Shown here: in pieces, positions 20,737 through 31,467 of the stretch
Layout of the letters: every line of letters starts with the position of its first letter
How positions within the stretch are numbered: the stretch's first letter is position 1
DNA from: Bacillus sp. X1(2014)
GTDB taxonomy: Bacteria; Bacillota; Bacilli; Bacillales_B; DSM-18226
Length of the DNA stretch: 64,000 nt
Reading direction: 5' to 3'
NCBI RefSeq assembly: GCF_007678255.1
Contig: NZ_VEED01000003.1
Location: 248,001 to 312,000 of the forward strand
Program-made: the position numbers and the translations under genes
Notes under the pieces: generated by a model
Database searches by the model: none
What the model was told of the DNA's origin: nothing
What the model saw: only the letters and a program-made list of their open reading frames with translations

Positions 20737-23055
20737 ATGAGTAAAATACGTGTATATGAATACGCAAAAAAACACAACATTTCAAGTAAAGAAATCATCA
20801 CAAAACTAAAAGAAATGAATATAGAGGTCTCCAATCATATGGCAACAATAGAAGACGCAGACGTTAAAAAGCTTGACGCAGCATTCAGCAAAAAAGAGAA
20901 CAAGACACCACAGGAACAAGAAAATAAACAAAATGGACAACAGTCACAACGAACTAATTCACGTCCAGCTCAAGGGCAGCAACGTCAAAACCAAAGACCT
21001 GCTCAATCCGCGCAGCGACCGCAAGTGCAAACCAAAACTGCTAAAGCATTTGAGGAAGCAGCAGATAATAATGCTGCTCCAACAAAAGTGAAAGTAGTCT
21101 CTCCTCCGAAAGCAGGAGACGGAAAAAAGCAAAACCAGGAAAATCAATCCAAAGAGAATAAGGTCTTCAATAATGCTGATAAAGCAAAGTCCAGACCTTA
21201 TAATAATAATCAAAATCGCAATAATAATAATAATAAAAATAAGAAAAAGACACATACGCCAGTTCAACAAACACAACCACAAAAGAAAAAAGAGAAAGAA
21301 CTTCCAGCTAAAATTACTTTTAGTGAATCTCTAACGGTTGGCGAATTAGCGAAAAAGATTTATCGTGAGCCTTCAGAAATTATTAAAAAGCTCTTTTTGC
21401 TTGGTGTCATGGCAACAATTAACCAGGTTCTAGATAAAGATGCTATTGAATTGATTGCAAGTGAGTATGGGGTTGAAGTTGAAGAAGAAATTAAAGTTGA
21501 TACAACAGATCTTGAAGTGTACTTTACTGAAGATTCAAAGGAGTCACAAGTGGAAAGACCTTCTGTTGTAACAATAATGGGTCACGTTGACCACGGGAAA
21601 ACAACCTTGCTTGATTCTATCCGTAACACAAAGGTAACAGAAGGAGAAGCAGGTGGGATTACCCAACATATTGGTGCCTATCAAGTCATGGAAAACGGCA
21701 AAAAAATTACTTTCCTTGATACTCCTGGGCACGCTGCCTTTACAACAATGCGTGCACGCGGAGCTAAAATTACTGATATTACCATCCTTGTGGTAGCCGC
21801 TGATGATGGTGTTATGCCGCAAACTGTTGAAGCAATCAATCATGCTAAAGCAGCTGAGGTTCCAATTATTGTCGCGGTTAATAAAATGGATAAAGAAGCT
21901 GCAAATGCTGACCGTGTAATGCAAGAATTAACTGAACATGGATTAGTATCAGAAGCATGGGGTGGAGATACTATCTTTGTACCACTGTCTGCAAAAACCG
22001 GAGAAGGCATTGACACTCTTCTGGAAATGATATTACTCGTTAGTGAAGTTGAAGAATATAAAGCAAATCCAAATCGTAAAGCCGTTGGTACTGTTATCGA
22101 AGCCCAATTAGATAAAGGTCGTGGATCAGTCGCAACCTTATTAGTTCAAAACGGTACATTAAAAATTGGTGATCCAATTGTCGTTGGACATACCTTTGGT
22201 CGTGTCCGCGCGATGGTTAATGATAAAGGACGCCGCGTCAAAGAGGCTGGCCCGTCAACTCCTGTTGAAATAACTGGTCTTAATGATGTGCCGCAAGCAG
22301 GGGACCGTTTCGTTGTATTTGAAGATGAAAAAACTGCACGTCAAGTTGGGGAAGCAAGAGCACAAACTGCATTGGTAGCCCAACGTGGTGAAAAATCGAT
22401 TGTCAGTCTAGAAACGCTATTTGATCAATTGAAGCAAGGTGAAATGAAGGACCTAAATATCATCTTAAAAGCAGATGTTCAAGGTTCTGCTGAAGCCGTT
22501 GCCGCTTCATTACAGAAAATAGATGTTGAAGGTGTCAACATCAGAATTATTCATAGTGGCGCTGGTGCGATTAATGAATCGGATATTAGTCTGGCCGCTG
22601 CATCGAATGCCATCGTCATCGGTTTTAACGTCCGCCCAGATGTTAATGCGAAACGTGCAGCTGAAGCTGAGAAAGTTGACGTTCGTCTTCACCGCATTAT
22701 TTATAAAGTTATCGAAGAGATTGAAGCGGCAATGAAAGGGATGCTCGATCCTGAATTCCAAGAGAAAATTATCGGTCAAGCTGAAATTCGCCAGACTTTC
22801 AAAGTCTCTAAGGTTGGTACCATTGCTGGATCTTATGTGACCGATGGGAAAATTACCCGTGATAGCGGTATTCGTTTAATTCGTAACGGCGTCGTCACTT
22901 TTGAAGGTAATATCGATGCCTTAAAACGTTTTAAAGATGACGTAAAAGAGGTAGCACAAGGGTACGAATGTGGAATTACCATTAAAAACTTTAATGATGT
23001 GAAAGAAGGAGACATTATTGAAGCATATGTAATGGAAGAAATTGAACGTAAATGA
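20737..23055 (+). CDS. infB: Translation initiation factor IF-2
   Basis: GTPase that brings fMet-tRNA to the 30S subunit. The 772-aa product has an N-terminal IF2N domain (residues 1-60), a long Gln/Asn/Lys-rich linker (about 60-185), a second IF2N domain, then the G domain with GHVDHGKTT (about 282-290), DTPGHAAF and NKMDKE. Domains II, III and IV follow. The linker contains an AAT trinucleotide run around 21199-21240 that encodes poly-Asn. The start lies 19 nt after ylxQ, behind GGGGGTGA-like sequence. Confidence 0.98.
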   Translation: MSKIRVYEYAKKHNISSKEIITKLKEMNIEVSNHMATIEDADVKKLDAAFSKKENKTPQEQENKQNGQQSQRTNSRPAQGQQRQNQRPAQSAQRPQVQTKTAKAFEEAADNNAAPTKVKVVSPPKAGDGKKQNQENQSKENKVFNNADKAKSRPYNNNQNRNNNNNKNKKKTHTPVQQTQPQKKKEKELPAKITFSESLTVGELAKKIYREPSEIIKKLFLLGVMATINQVLDKDAIELIASEYGVEVEEEIKVDTTDLEVYFTEDSKESQVERPSVVTIMGHVDHGKTTLLDSIRNTKVTEGEAGGITQHIGAYQVMENGKKITFLDTPGHAAFTTMRARGAKITDITILVVAADDGVMPQTVEAINHAKAAEVPIIVAVNKMDKEAANADRVMQELTEHGLVSEAWGGDTIFVPLSAKTGEGIDTLLEMILLVSEVEEYKANPNRKAVGTVIEAQLDKGRGSVATLLVQNGTLKIGDPIVVGHTFGRVRAMVNDKGRRVKEAGPSTPVEITGLNDVPQAGDRFVVFEDEKTARQVGEARAQTALVAQRGEKSIVSLETLFDQLKQGEMKDLNIILKADVQGSAEAVAASLQKIDVEGVNIRIIHSGAGAINESDISLAAASNAIVIGFNVRPDVNAKRAAEAEKVDVRLHRIIYKVIEEIEAAMKGMLDPEFQEKIIGQAEIRQTFKVSKVGTIAGSYVTDGKITRDSGIRLIRNGVVTFEGNIDALKRFKDDVKEVAQGYECGITIKNFNDVKEGDIIEAYVMEEIERK

Positions 23056-23333
23056 TCATCGGAGCTGCTGAATGTGAATGTATGATCTATGATGCGCATT
23101 CGTTAAAAGAGAAACGAGCAGTTTTGCAAAGAATCCTAACTCGCTTAAAACAGAAATTTAATGTTTCTGTAGCTGAAGTAGGCTTTCAGGATGTGTGGCA
23201 GCGAACGAAAATTGCGATCGTTGTCGTCACTTCCACTCGTGTAAGCACGGAACATGAGTTGAATAATGCGTTAAAATTAATTGACTCCTTTCCAGAAATA
23301 GAGAGAACAATCACCGAGATTGAATGGCTTTAA
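23052..23333 (+). CDS. ylxP: DUF503 protein YlxP
   Basis: A 93-aa protein of the YlxP/DUF503 family, almost always between infB and rbfA and implicated in ribosome-related function; its exact role is unknown. It has the family pattern [19 protein letters not shown] near residues 16-34 and [15 protein letters not shown]. The ATG overlaps the infB stop (ATGA), so the two are translationally coupled. Confidence 0.93.
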   Translation: MIIGAAECECMIYDAHSLKEKRAVLQRILTRLKQKFNVSVAEVGFQDVWQRTKIAIVVVTSTRVSTEHELNNALKLIDSFPEIERTITEIEWL

Positions 23334-23350
23334 GTTAAGAGGTGAATATG

Positions 23351-23722
23351 ATGAGCCACAGAGCAAATCGTGTTGGAGAACAAATGAAGAAAGAACTGGG
23401 TGACATCATCGGTCGTAAAATTAAAGACCCCCGGATTGGTTTTGTTACGGTTACCGATGTTGAAGTATCAGGTGATCTACAACAAGCCAAAGTATATATT
23501 TCCGTATTAGGTGATGAAGAACAAAGGGAAAATACTTTAAAGGGTCTAGCCAAAGCGAAAGGCTTTATTCGGACCGAGATTGGCCACCGAATTCGTCTTC
23601 GAAAAACCCCTGAGATCATCTTTGAATGGGATGAATCGATTGATTACGGGAATCGAATCGATACACTTCTTCACCAACTGCATAAGGATGAAAAGCCTTT
23701 AGAAAAAAGGGAAGAAGAATAA
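23351..23722 (+). CDS. rbfA: Ribosome-binding factor A
   Basis: 30S maturation and cold-shock factor. I choose ATG 23351 ([17 protein letters not shown], 123 aa), 6 nt after AGAGGTG (23338-23344); GTG 23342 overlaps that site. The KH-like fold is represented by [17 protein letters not shown] and [20 protein letters not shown]. Last gene before the terminator that ends the nusA operon. Confidence 0.96.
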   Translation: MSHRANRVGEQMKKELGDIIGRKIKDPRIGFVTVTDVEVSGDLQQAKVYISVLGDEEQRENTLKGLAKAKGFIRTEIGHRIRLRKTPEIIFEWDESIDYGNRIDTLLHQLHKDEKPLEKREEE

Positions 23723-23724
23723 CT

Positions 23725-23752
23725 GGATAGACATACGTCTATCCTTTTTTTT
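23725..23752 (+). terminator. Rho-independent terminator between rbfA and truB
   Basis: A perfect stem GGATAGAC / GTCTATCC with an ATAC loop, followed by eight T residues. The truB ribosome binding site begins 4 nt further on, so read-through probably supplies truB. Confidence 0.92.
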
Positions 23753-23768
23753 GATTGGAGGTTATACA

Positions 23769-24689
23769 GTGGAAGGAATACTACCTTTATTTAAACCAGC
23801 GGGACTAACATCACATGATTGTGTCTTTCGGTTACGGAAAATATTAAAAACAAAAAAAGTAGGGCATACAGGCACACTGGATCCAGACGTCACAGGGGTA
23901 CTTCCTATATGTATTGGAAAAGCAACTAAAGTGGCCGAATATATAACGGATGCAGGTAAAGCATACGAGGGAGAAGTAACTATTGGTTATTCGACAACAA
24001 CAGAAGATGCTTCAGGTGAAACAGTTGCCCAAAAGCCAGTAACCAGGGTTATTCAACGGGAAGAAATTCTTAAAGTATTACAGTCATTAACTGGTGAAAT
24101 TGAACAAACACCACCAATGTTCTCGGCAGTAAAAGTTGGTGGAGTCAGACTGTATGAATACGCGCGCAAAGGAATTGAGGTCGAACGGCCATCTCGTAAG
24201 GTAACGATTTATTCAATCGAGTTATTAGACGATCGATCTGAATATATCGATGAAACGATAAAATTTAAGTTTAGAGTCAGTTGTAGTAAAGGAACATATA
24301 TTCGGACCTTGGCCGTAATGATTGGTGAAATGCTTGGCTTTCCAGCACATATGTCATACCTGCAAAGAGTTCAATCAGCTTCTTATTCCTTAGAGGACTG
24401 TTTAACGTTTGAAGAGATTGAAAAACATATGGAAGCAGGAACGATTTCGAGTGTATTAAGGCCTCTAGAAACTGCACTTTCTCATTTGCCGAAACTCCAA
24501 ATTAATGATAAAGTAGCAGAGAAAGTGAAAAATGGCGCATTATTACAAATGCCTGAACATTTAAAAACTAGTAACGGACCGATTATCGTTGAAACTGTAG
24601 ATGGACTGGCTCTTGCTATTTATTCAAAGCATCCTAATAAGCCTGACCTCTTTAAACCAGTTAAAGTGTTACGAAATGATTTAGATTAA
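23769..24689 (+). CDS. truB: tRNA pseudouridine-55 synthase TruB
   Basis: Makes pseudouridine 55 in the T-loop of tRNA. I choose GTG 23769, 7 nt after TGGAGG (23756-23761), giving MEGILPLFKPAGLTSHDCV and 306 aa; the upstream ATT-frame start at 23751 overlaps the terminator. The catalytic aspartate lies in GHTGTLDPDVTGVLPI. SKGTYIRTLA and the C-terminal PUA-like region are present. ribF follows 30 nt later. Confidence 0.96.
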   Translation: MEGILPLFKPAGLTSHDCVFRLRKILKTKKVGHTGTLDPDVTGVLPICIGKATKVAEYITDAGKAYEGEVTIGYSTTTEDASGETVAQKPVTRVIQREEILKVLQSLTGEIEQTPPMFSAVKVGGVRLYEYARKGIEVERPSRKVTIYSIELLDDRSEYIDETIKFKFRVSCSKGTYIRTLAVMIGEMLGFPAHMSYLQRVQSASYSLEDCLTFEEIEKHMEAGTISSVLRPLETALSHLPKLQINDKVAEKVKNGALLQMPEHLKTSNGPIIVETVDGLALAIYSKHPNKPDLFKPVKVLRNDLD

Positions 24690-24719
24690 AAGGTACGGTA
24701 TAGAAAAGGTGAGTTTCTT

Positions 24720-25658
24720 TTGGAAGTAATTAGGCTTAGATTCCCATTTAATAATGCAATTGATGAATATCCGCCTCTCTCAATGGCGTTAGGCTACTTT
24801 GACGGTGTTCACCGTGGACATCAACAGGTAATTCTTGAGGCCAAAAATCAAGCTAAAGAAAAAGGAATTTGCAGTGCGGTGATGACGTTTGACCCGCATC
24901 CTTCCGTTGTATTAGGAAAAACAGATAAGCAGATTAAGTATATTTCCCCATTAACAGAAAAAATAAAGATAATTGAAGAACTAGGAATTGATTATTTATT
25001 TATTATTCATTTTAGTGTGGAATTTGCTAATTTGCTGCCACAGGAATTTATTGACCAATATGTGATTAGCCTGAACGTAAGGCATGTGGTCGCTGGCTTT
25101 GACTTTACCTATGGACGAATGGGAAAAGGAACAATGGAAACATTGCCCTTTCATTCTAGAGATAAATTTTCGTATTCTATTGTTCCAAAATTTACACAAG
25201 GTGATGAAAAGGTAAGTTCAACCAGAATTCGCAAACTGCTTAAAGATGGCAGGACCAATGAACTCTATTCACTTTTAGGCCGATATTATACAACATCAGG
25301 CATCGTCATCCATGGTGATAAACGAGGACGGACGATTGGTTTTCCTACTGCGAATGTAGATTTCAATGATGAGTATATTATGCCGCCTGTTGGTGTTTAT
25401 GCAGTTCGAATGAAAGTTCATTCAAAATGGTACACTGGCGTATGTAATATTGGTTATAAACCAACATTTAATAAGGATGCACTCCTTCCTTCCGTGGAAG
25501 TCCACTTATTTGACTTTAATGAAGATATCTATGGTGAAGAAGTGATTATTGAATGGCATCTTCACTTACGTAATGAACAAAAATTTTCAGGAATTGAAGC
25601 GCTTGTCGCACAAATTGAACGTGATAAGCAAAATTCACTCCATTATTTTAAGAAATAA
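24720..25658 (+). CDS. ribF: Bifunctional riboflavin kinase/FMN adenylyltransferase
   Basis: Makes FMN and then FAD. In B. subtilis the homologue RibC also controls riboflavin gene expression indirectly through FMN. The 312-aa product starts at TTG 24720 behind AAGGTGAG (24706-24713). The N-terminal nucleotidyltransferase domain has LGYFDGVHRGHQ and the C-terminal kinase domain has GDKRGRTIGFPTANV. The FAD made here would serve TrmFO among others. Confidence 0.97.
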   Translation: MEVIRLRFPFNNAIDEYPPLSMALGYFDGVHRGHQQVILEAKNQAKEKGICSAVMTFDPHPSVVLGKTDKQIKYISPLTEKIKIIEELGIDYLFIIHFSVEFANLLPQEFIDQYVISLNVRHVVAGFDFTYGRMGKGTMETLPFHSRDKFSYSIVPKFTQGDEKVSSTRIRKLLKDGRTNELYSLLGRYYTTSGIVIHGDKRGRTIGFPTANVDFNDEYIMPPVGVYAVRMKVHSKWYTGVCNIGYKPTFNKDALLPSVEVHLFDFNEDIYGEEVIIEWHLHLRNEQKFSGIEALVAQIERDKQNSLHYFKK

Positions 25659-25720
25659 GACAATTGTCTTCATTTTAGTCTGTAAAAGGTGTTTTTCCTA
25701 CAATAAACTTTGTTAGAGCC

Positions 25721-25749
25721 TTGCTTTTTGCTGTGAAAAGTTGTATTCT
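25721..25749 (+). promoter_or_regulatory. SigA promoter for rpsO
   Basis: TTGCTT (25721-25726), 17-bp spacer, TATTCT (25744-25749). The transcript would carry a leader of about 90 nt before rpsO. Confidence 0.6.
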
Positions 25750-25755
25750 TATTAA

Positions 25756-26114
<359 letters not shown>

Positions 26115-26121
26115 TTTACAG

Positions 26122-26147
26122 AAGCGGGATTATTCCCGCTTTTTTAT
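26122..26147 (+). terminator. Rho-independent terminator after rpsO
   Basis: AAGCGGGA / TCCCGCTT with a short loop and a T run. Confidence 0.92.
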
Positions 26148-26195
26148 TAGGTTAAAAAAGCTTATTGCTAAATAAAGAATTTTTTATACATATTT

Positions 26196-26224
26196 TTAAG
26201 TCAGGACTTTTTTGTGCATACTAT
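26196..26224 (+). promoter_or_regulatory. Possible pnp promoter
   Basis: TTAAGT (26196-26201), 17 bp, TACTAT (26219-26224). The -35 box is poor, so this is tentative. Confidence 0.3.
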
Positions 26225-26281
26225 TAAGGTGATTTGTATTGATATATAAGCTTTTTAAGCTTTTTAATATTAGTTTAGAAT

Positions 26282-26317
26282 GATGATTACAGCGAGGGTA
26301 GAAATTTTCGCTTCATC
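26282..26317 (+). promoter_or_regulatory. Hairpin in the pnp leader
   Basis: GATGA (26282-26286) pairs with TCATC (26313-26317), and AGCGA (26291-26295) pairs with TCGCT (26308-26312), with a 4-nt bulge. It ends 34 nt before the pnp start and lacks a T run. It could be a processing or stability structure; pnp leaders are known autoregulation targets in other bacteria. Confidence 0.4.
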
Positions 26318-26351
26318 CTCCTAAGTGATTTAGATAGAGAGGGGTAAAAAT

Positions 26352-28469
26352 ATGGAACAATTGAAACATGAGTATTCCATTGTTTGGGCAGGTCGTAAAT
26401 TAACTGTCGAAATTGGACAATTAGCCAAACAGGCAAACGGTGCTGTCCTAGTTCGTTATGGGGATACAGCAGTATTGAGTACGGCAACAGCATCAAAAGA
26501 ACCTAAAAACTTAGACTTTTTCCCATTAACTGTTAACTATGAAGAACGTTTGTATGCAGTTGGTAAAATTCCTGGGGGCTTCATTAAACGTGAGGGTCGT
26601 CCAAGTGAAAAAGCAATCTTAGCCAGCCGACTGATTGACAGACCTATTCGTCCACTATTTGCCGATGGGTTCCGCAATGATGTTCAAGTTATTAGTATTG
26701 TCATGAGTGTGGATCAGGACTGTTCAACAGAAATGGCAGCAATGTTTGGTTCTTCGTTAGCACTAAGTACTTCAGATATCCCATTTGAAGGGCCGATTGC
26801 TGGTGTCGTTGTTGGTCGGGTTAACAATGAATTTGTCATTAATCCAACCGTGGAACAAGCTGAAAAAAGTGATATTCATTTAACTGTGGCAGGTACGAAA
26901 GATGCCATCAACATGGTAGAGGCAGGGGCTTTAGAGGTTCCTGAGGAAACGATGCTTGAAGCGATTATGTTTGGTCATGATGAGATTAAGCGCCTCATTG
27001 AATTCCAAGAAAAAATCGTTGCTGAAATCGGAAAGCCAAAAAGAGAAATAACTCTTTATGAAATTGATAAGGACCTCGAGGCTGAAGTGAGGGAAATGTG
27101 TGAAGCTGATATGGTAAATGCCATCCAGGTTCAAGAGAAGCATGCCCGTGAAGATGCTATTAAAGAGGTGAAAAACCGAGTTATTGCTAAATATGAAGAA
27201 CAAGAAGCAATAGATGAAGATTTGAAACAAGTTAAGCAAATATTGGACAAGATTGTTAAAGGTGAAGTACGTCGTTTAATTACAGTTGAGAAGGTTCGTC
27301 CTGATGGCCGTAAAATCGACGAAATCCGTCCGCTTTCTTCACAGATAAGTATCTTACCTCGTACACACGGTTCCGGTCTGTTCACACGCGGACAAACCCA
27401 GGCCTTAAGTATTTGTACACTTGGAGCAATGGGAGATGTACAAATTCTTGATGGACTTGGAATAGAGGAAGAAAAACGTTTTATGCATCATTATAATTTT
27501 CCTCAATTCAGTGTGGGTGAGACAGGTCCAATTCGTGGACCAGGTCGCCGTGAAATTGGTCATGGTGCGCTTGGTGAACGTGCACTTGAACCGATTGTTC
27601 CATCTGAGAAGGATTTCCCATACACGATTCGACTTGTATCTGAGGTACTTGAATCCAATGGTTCGACTTCACAAGCAAGTATATGTGCTAGCACTTTAGC
27701 AATGATGGATGCTGGTGTACCGATTAAAGCACCTGTAGCCGGAATTGCGATGGGTCTTGTAAAATCTGGTGAGCACTATACTGTGTTGAGTGATATTCAA
27801 GGGATGGAAGATCATCTTGGAGATATGGATTTTAAAGTGGCCGGCACAGCTAAAGGTGTTACTGCCCTTCAAATGGATATCAAGATTGAAGGTCTTTCCC
27901 GTGAGATATTAGAAGAAGCCCTTCAACAGGCAAAGGTTGGCAGAATGCATATTTTGGATTCAATGCTAGCTACGATTTCTGAACCAAAAGCAGAGCTTTC
28001 ACAGTTTGCGCCGAAAATTTTGACGATGACAATCAATCCAGATAAAATTCGTGATGTTATTGGACCTAGTGGAAAACAAATCAATAAGATTATTGAAGAA
28101 ACTGGTGTTAAAATTGATATTGAGCAGGATGGTACAGTATTTATTGCCTCAACAAATCAGGAAATGAACCAAAAAGCCAAGAAGATCATCGAAGATATTG
28201 TCCGTGAAGTTCAAGTAGGCGAAATGTATCTTGGTAAGGTAAAACGGATTGAAAAATTCGGAGCCTTCGTAGAAATCTTTGCTGGAAAAGATGGTCTCGT
28301 TCATATATCTGAACTAGCCGAAGAACGTGTCGGTAAGGTAGAAGATGTTGTCAAAATCGGGGACGAACTTTTAGTTAAAGTAACTGAAATTGATAAGCAA
28401 GGTCGTGTAAACCTTTCCCGAAAGGCTGTCTTAAAAGAACAGCGTGAAAAGGCTGAAGAAAACAAATAA
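26352..28469 (+). CDS. pnp: Polyribonucleotide nucleotidyltransferase (PNPase)
   Basis: The main 3'-to-5' phosphorolytic exoribonuclease of Bacillus. The 705-aa product has two RNase PH domains (about 1-220 and 300-540), a KH domain with [13 protein letters not shown], and a C-terminal S1 domain ([21 protein letters not shown] in part). Characteristic segments are [12 protein letters not shown] and [17 protein letters not shown]. It complements the RNase J2 and RNase Y genes found later in the window. Confidence 0.98.
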   Translation: MEQLKHEYSIVWAGRKLTVEIGQLAKQANGAVLVRYGDTAVLSTATASKEPKNLDFFPLTVNYEERLYAVGKIPGGFIKREGRPSEKAILASRLIDRPIRPLFADGFRNDVQVISIVMSVDQDCSTEMAAMFGSSLALSTSDIPFEGPIAGVVVGRVNNEFVINPTVEQAEKSDIHLTVAGTKDAINMVEAGALEVPEETMLEAIMFGHDEIKRLIEFQEKIVAEIGKPKREITLYEIDKDLEAEVREMCEADMVNAIQVQEKHAREDAIKEVKNRVIAKYEEQEAIDEDLKQVKQILDKIVKGEVRRLITVEKVRPDGRKIDEIRPLSSQISILPRTHGSGLFTRGQTQALSICTLGAMGDVQILDGLGIEEEKRFMHHYNFPQFSVGETGPIRGPGRREIGHGALGERALEPIVPSEKDFPYTIRLVSEVLESNGSTSQASICASTLAMMDAGVPIKAPVAGIAMGLVKSGEHYTVLSDIQGMEDHLGDMDFKVAGTAKGVTALQMDIKIEGLSREILEEALQQAKVGRMHILDSMLATISEPKAELSQFAPKILTMTINPDKIRDVIGPSGKQINKIIEETGVKIDIEQDGTVFIASTNQEMNQKAKKIIEDIVREVQVGEMYLGKVKRIEKFGAFVEIFAGKDGLVHISELAEERVGKVEDVVKIGDELLVKVTEIDKQGRVNLSRKAVLKEQREKAEENK

Positions 28470-28486
28470 TAAGAATCTAAATAGTT

Positions 28487-28513
28487 AAGTCAGGGTAATT
28501 ACCCTGGCTTTTT
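28487..28513 (+). terminator. Rho-independent terminator after pnp
   Basis: AAGTCAGGGT / ACCCTGGCTT around AATT with one G-U pair, then TTT. Confidence 0.88.
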
Positions 28514-28628
28514 ACATATGTAAACCCTATACTTTTTTTCTTTTAACTTTTGCACTATTGTATTGGTGAACCTGCAGTTCTACCTTGTCCCTTTTATACA
28601 TAATCTTTATGGAAAGGGGGAAAGTTAG

Positions 28629-29576
28629 ATGAAAAAGGTGTCTATCATAATAATTATTTGTATTGCTGGATGGATCGCGGTAAGTAATCCATTTGTTAGT
28701 GAATATTTAAATTTAAAAGCGCAATCATCATTGCCAGCAGCTAAAGTGTCAGACCCTCTTTACCAAAGTATTATTAAAAATGCCCATACATATGAAATAG
28801 CGCCTAAAGATGCGACCATAGACAGGGTTTGGAAAGCAATTCCTGGTTATAATGGACGGAAGGTTGACATTAACGCATCATATAAGAATATGAAAAGCAA
28901 AGGCGTTTTTAATGAAAAAAAACTCATCTTCACGCAAATAAAACCGAAGGTCCACCTCAAAGATTTGCCGCCATCCCCAATTTATAAAGGGAATCCGGAT
29001 AAACCAATGGTATCATTTATTATTAATGTGGCGTGGGGGAATGAATATTTATCTGAAATGCTTGCTACGTTAAAAAGACATAATGTATCAGCGAGTTTTT
29101 TTCTAGAAGGAAACTGGACTAAAAAAAATTCCGATCTTGCTAAATTGATTGTTAGCTCAGGTCATGAAGTCGGCAATCATTCTTATTCTCACCCTGATAT
29201 GAAGCAGCTAACTGCTGCGAAAGCCAGGGAACAAATAGTGAAAACCAACGAAATTATTGAAGCCGCTACTGGAAAGAAATGTGTTTGGTTTGCCCCTCCT
29301 AGTGGCAGCTACCGTGATGAAACCATAAAAGTGGCCGCTGAATTTAATATGATGACCGTAATGTGGACGGTTGATACGGTTGACTGGAGAAAACCAACTC
29401 CTGATGCGCTTATTTCCCGAGTCATGTCAAAAATTGATAATGGTTCAATGGTTCTCATGCATCCAACAGAATCTACAGCAAAATCACTTGATCGCTTGAT
29501 TACTCAAATTAAACAAAAAAACCTAAAAATTGGTACTGTTTCAGAATTATTAAGCGAACAAAGAGTAGACCAATAA
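28629..29576 (+). CDS. ylxY: NodB-fold polysaccharide deacetylase-like protein YlxY
   Basis: A 315-aa protein with an N-terminal hydrophobic segment (residues about 3-20), probably a membrane anchor or signal, and a C-terminal NodB domain from about residue 125. The zinc-binding pattern GHEVGNHSYSHPD is intact, and WFAPPSGSYRDE and MVLMHPT are present. The first catalytic motif, normally TFDDG, reads INVAWG, so the catalytic aspartate is missing; B. subtilis YlxY shares this as I recall. The substrate is unknown. The order pnp-ylxY-mlpA is conserved in bacilli. Confidence 0.92.
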   Translation: MKKVSIIIIICIAGWIAVSNPFVSEYLNLKAQSSLPAAKVSDPLYQSIIKNAHTYEIAPKDATIDRVWKAIPGYNGRKVDINASYKNMKSKGVFNEKKLIFTQIKPKVHLKDLPPSPIYKGNPDKPMVSFIINVAWGNEYLSEMLATLKRHNVSASFFLEGNWTKKNSDLAKLIVSSGHEVGNHSYSHPDMKQLTAAKAREQIVKTNEIIEAATGKKCVWFAPPSGSYRDETIKVAAEFNMMTVMWTVDTVDWRKPTPDALISRVMSKIDNGSMVLMHPTESTAKSLDRLITQIKQKNLKIGTVSELLSEQRVDQ

Positions 29577-29674
29577 TAATGGGTAAGAAATACTGAAAAT
29601 TGGAGAAAATACACTATTATAAGTATAATGATAGATGGAGAAGCAGCTGCGTTTATATAGACTGGAGGAAGTCG

Positions 29675-30913
29675 ATGATTAATAAATACACATGCCAAAA
29701 TGGAGTAAGAATCGTTTTAGAAAATATTCCTACCGTACGTTCGGTAGCAATTGGTGTTTGGATAGGTACTGGTTCGAGAGATGAGAACCCCGTAAACAAT
29801 GGTATTTCCCATTTTCTTGAGCATATGTTCTTTAAAGGCACTTCAACTAGATCAGCAAAGGAAATAGCCGAATCCTTTGATAGTATCGGCGGGCAGGTGA
29901 ATGCGTTTACCTCTAAGGAATATACATGCTATTATGCTAAAGTCCTTGATACACATTCCCAATTTGCATTAGATGTACTCGCGGATATGTTCTTCAACTC
30001 AACATTTGTTGAGGAGGAATTAAACAAAGAGAGAAACGTAGTTTTAGAAGAAATAAAAATGTATGAAGATACTCCAGATGATATCGTTCATGATTTATTA
30101 AGCAGAGCAGTATTTGGTGATCACCCACTTGGCTATCCGATCTTAGGTACAGAGGAAACACTTAATACGTTTACTGGAGAAACACTGAAGGAATATATCC
30201 ATGAGCGATATACTCCAGAAAATGTGGTCATTTCGATTGCTGGAAATGTATCCGATTCATTTATTAAAGAGGTCGAAAAGTATTTTGGATCTTATAAAGG
30301 TGCGGACCAACAAGTAAATGAAAATATTCCAACCTTTCATTCGAATCAAATTTCACGTAAAAAAGAAACTGAGCAGGCCCATTTATGCATCGGTTTTGAA
30401 GGATTAAAAGTGGGACATGAAGACATTTACAGCTTAATTACTTTAAATAATATATTAGGCGGTAGTATGAGTTCTAGATTGTTCCAAGAGGTTCGTGAGC
30501 AAAGGGGCTTAGCATACTCAGTATTCTCTTACCATTCTGCATACCAAGATAGTGGGATTGTGACAGTATACGGCGGAACTGGTGCGAAACAGCTGAATGT
30601 ATTATTTGAAACCATCCAAGAAACACTTAATACATTAAAGCGAGATGGGATTACTGAAAAGGAATTAACTAATAGTAAAGAGCAGCTTAAAGGCAGTTTA
30701 ATGCTAAGTCTTGAAAGCACAAATAGCCGGATGAGCCGTAATGGAAAAAATGAACTTTTATTAAAGCGACACCGTTCCCTTGATGAAATAATTGAACAGA
30801 TTGATTCAGTTACAAAAAACGGAGTAGATGAAATGGCCCGAAATATATTTACAGATAAATATTCAGTTACTCTGATAAGCCCAGACGGAGAATTTCCTAA
30901 TAAACTTTCATAA
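29675..30913 (+). CDS. mlpA: M16 family zinc peptidase MlpA (YmxG)
   Basis: Processing-peptidase-like metalloprotease. I choose ATG 29675 (MINKYTCQNGVRIVLEN, 412 aa), with GGAGG at 29664-29668; the ATG at 29600 lacks a site. The inverted zinc motif is HFLEH, in GISHFLEHMFFKGT, and the distal glutamate region is ERNVVLEEIKMYEDTP. The C-terminal half carries the second M16 domain with REQRGLAYSVFSYHSAY. B. subtilis MlpA has been linked to control of aprE expression. The substrate here is unknown. Confidence 0.95.
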   Translation: MINKYTCQNGVRIVLENIPTVRSVAIGVWIGTGSRDENPVNNGISHFLEHMFFKGTSTRSAKEIAESFDSIGGQVNAFTSKEYTCYYAKVLDTHSQFALDVLADMFFNSTFVEEELNKERNVVLEEIKMYEDTPDDIVHDLLSRAVFGDHPLGYPILGTEETLNTFTGETLKEYIHERYTPENVVISIAGNVSDSFIKEVEKYFGSYKGADQQVNENIPTFHSNQISRKKETEQAHLCIGFEGLKVGHEDIYSLITLNNILGGSMSSRLFQEVREQRGLAYSVFSYHSAYQDSGIVTVYGGTGAKQLNVLFETIQETLNTLKRDGITEKELTNSKEQLKGSLMLSLESTNSRMSRNGKNELLLKRHRSLDEIIEQIDSVTKNGVDEMARNIFTDKYSVTLISPDGEFPNKLS

Positions 30914-30919
30914 TAAGAT

Positions 30920-30953
30920 GAGGTATTCCATTTAGAGGGATACCTCTTTTTTT
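30920..30953 (+). terminator. Rho-independent terminator after mlpA
   Basis: GAGGTATTCC / GGGATACCTC (one G-U pair), 7-nt loop, then seven T residues. Confidence 0.92.
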
Positions 30954-31055
30954 AGATGGAAAACTCCACTTCATAGCTCTGCAAGCTTTTCTTTAGTCTA
31001 AATAAGGACTTCCTCTTATAAACTAATAGTAGGGAGAAGGAAGGGGGCTTTTGCA

Positions 31056-31298
31056 TTGAGGTTGAGTGAATTAAGCGGAAAAGAAATAGTGGATGTTAAA
31101 AAGGCAGAACGACTGGGAGTACTCGGGCAAACCGATTTAGAAATTAATGAAGGGACAGGCCAAATTCAGGCATTGCTTATTCCTTCTATAAAATGGTTTG
31201 GTTTTCGAAAACAAGGGGAAGAAATTAGGGTTCCGTGGCAGCATATAAAAAAAATAGGCTCTGATATGATCATTATCGATGTACCAGACGAAGATTAA
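31056..31298 (+). CDS. ymxH: YlmC/YmxH family PRC-barrel sporulation protein
   Basis: An 80-aa PRC-barrel-like protein of the YlmC/YmxH family associated with sporulation in bacilli. The sequence MRLSELSGKEIVDVKKAERLG, seen in part, and PSIKWFGFRKQGEEIRVPW define the family. The start is TTG 31056, 8 nt after AAGGGGG. The molecular function is not known. It has its own strong terminator and precedes the dipicolinate operon. Confidence 0.92.
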   Translation: MRLSELSGKEIVDVKKAERLGVLGQTDLEINEGTGQIQALLIPSIKWFGFRKQGEEIRVPWQHIKKIGSDMIIIDVPDED

Positions 31299-31318
31299 AA
31301 CACACAAAACCTAAGTAG

Positions 31319-31353
31319 GCCCAAGCAAGTTTCATCTTGCTTGGGCTTTTTTT
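31319..31353 (+). terminator. Rho-independent terminator after ymxH
   Basis: A perfect 11-bp stem GCCCAAGCAAG / CTTGCTTGGGC with a 6-nt loop and a T run. Confidence 0.94.
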
Positions 31354-31467
31354 ATTTAGTACGTATGGAAAACTCACCGAATGAAGAGAACCGACATAAG
31401 ATGGTGAAGTGATATAAAGAAAAGGATTCTTAGAAGGATTTTTAAAAAAAAGAAGGTGAATGTTTTC

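Noticed and set aside
25586..25600. CodY-box-like sequence (AATTTTCAGGAATT)
   Set aside because: It lies inside the ribF coding region near its 3' end and is far from any promoter; AT-rich chance matches are common.
25667..25680. AAGACAATTGTCTT palindrome after ribF
   Set aside because: The usable stem is only 5 bp with a 4-nt loop; too weak for a terminator and not recognised as a protein site.
26245..26275. Tandem AAGCTTTTT-like sequence upstream of pnp
   Set aside because: Two short AT-rich copies only; no evidence of function.
31375..31410. Sigma-K promoter upstream of dpaA
   Set aside because: CATAAGATG is one base off the -10 consensus and the -35 element is only two bases, so I mention it in the dpaA entry but do not list it as a feature.
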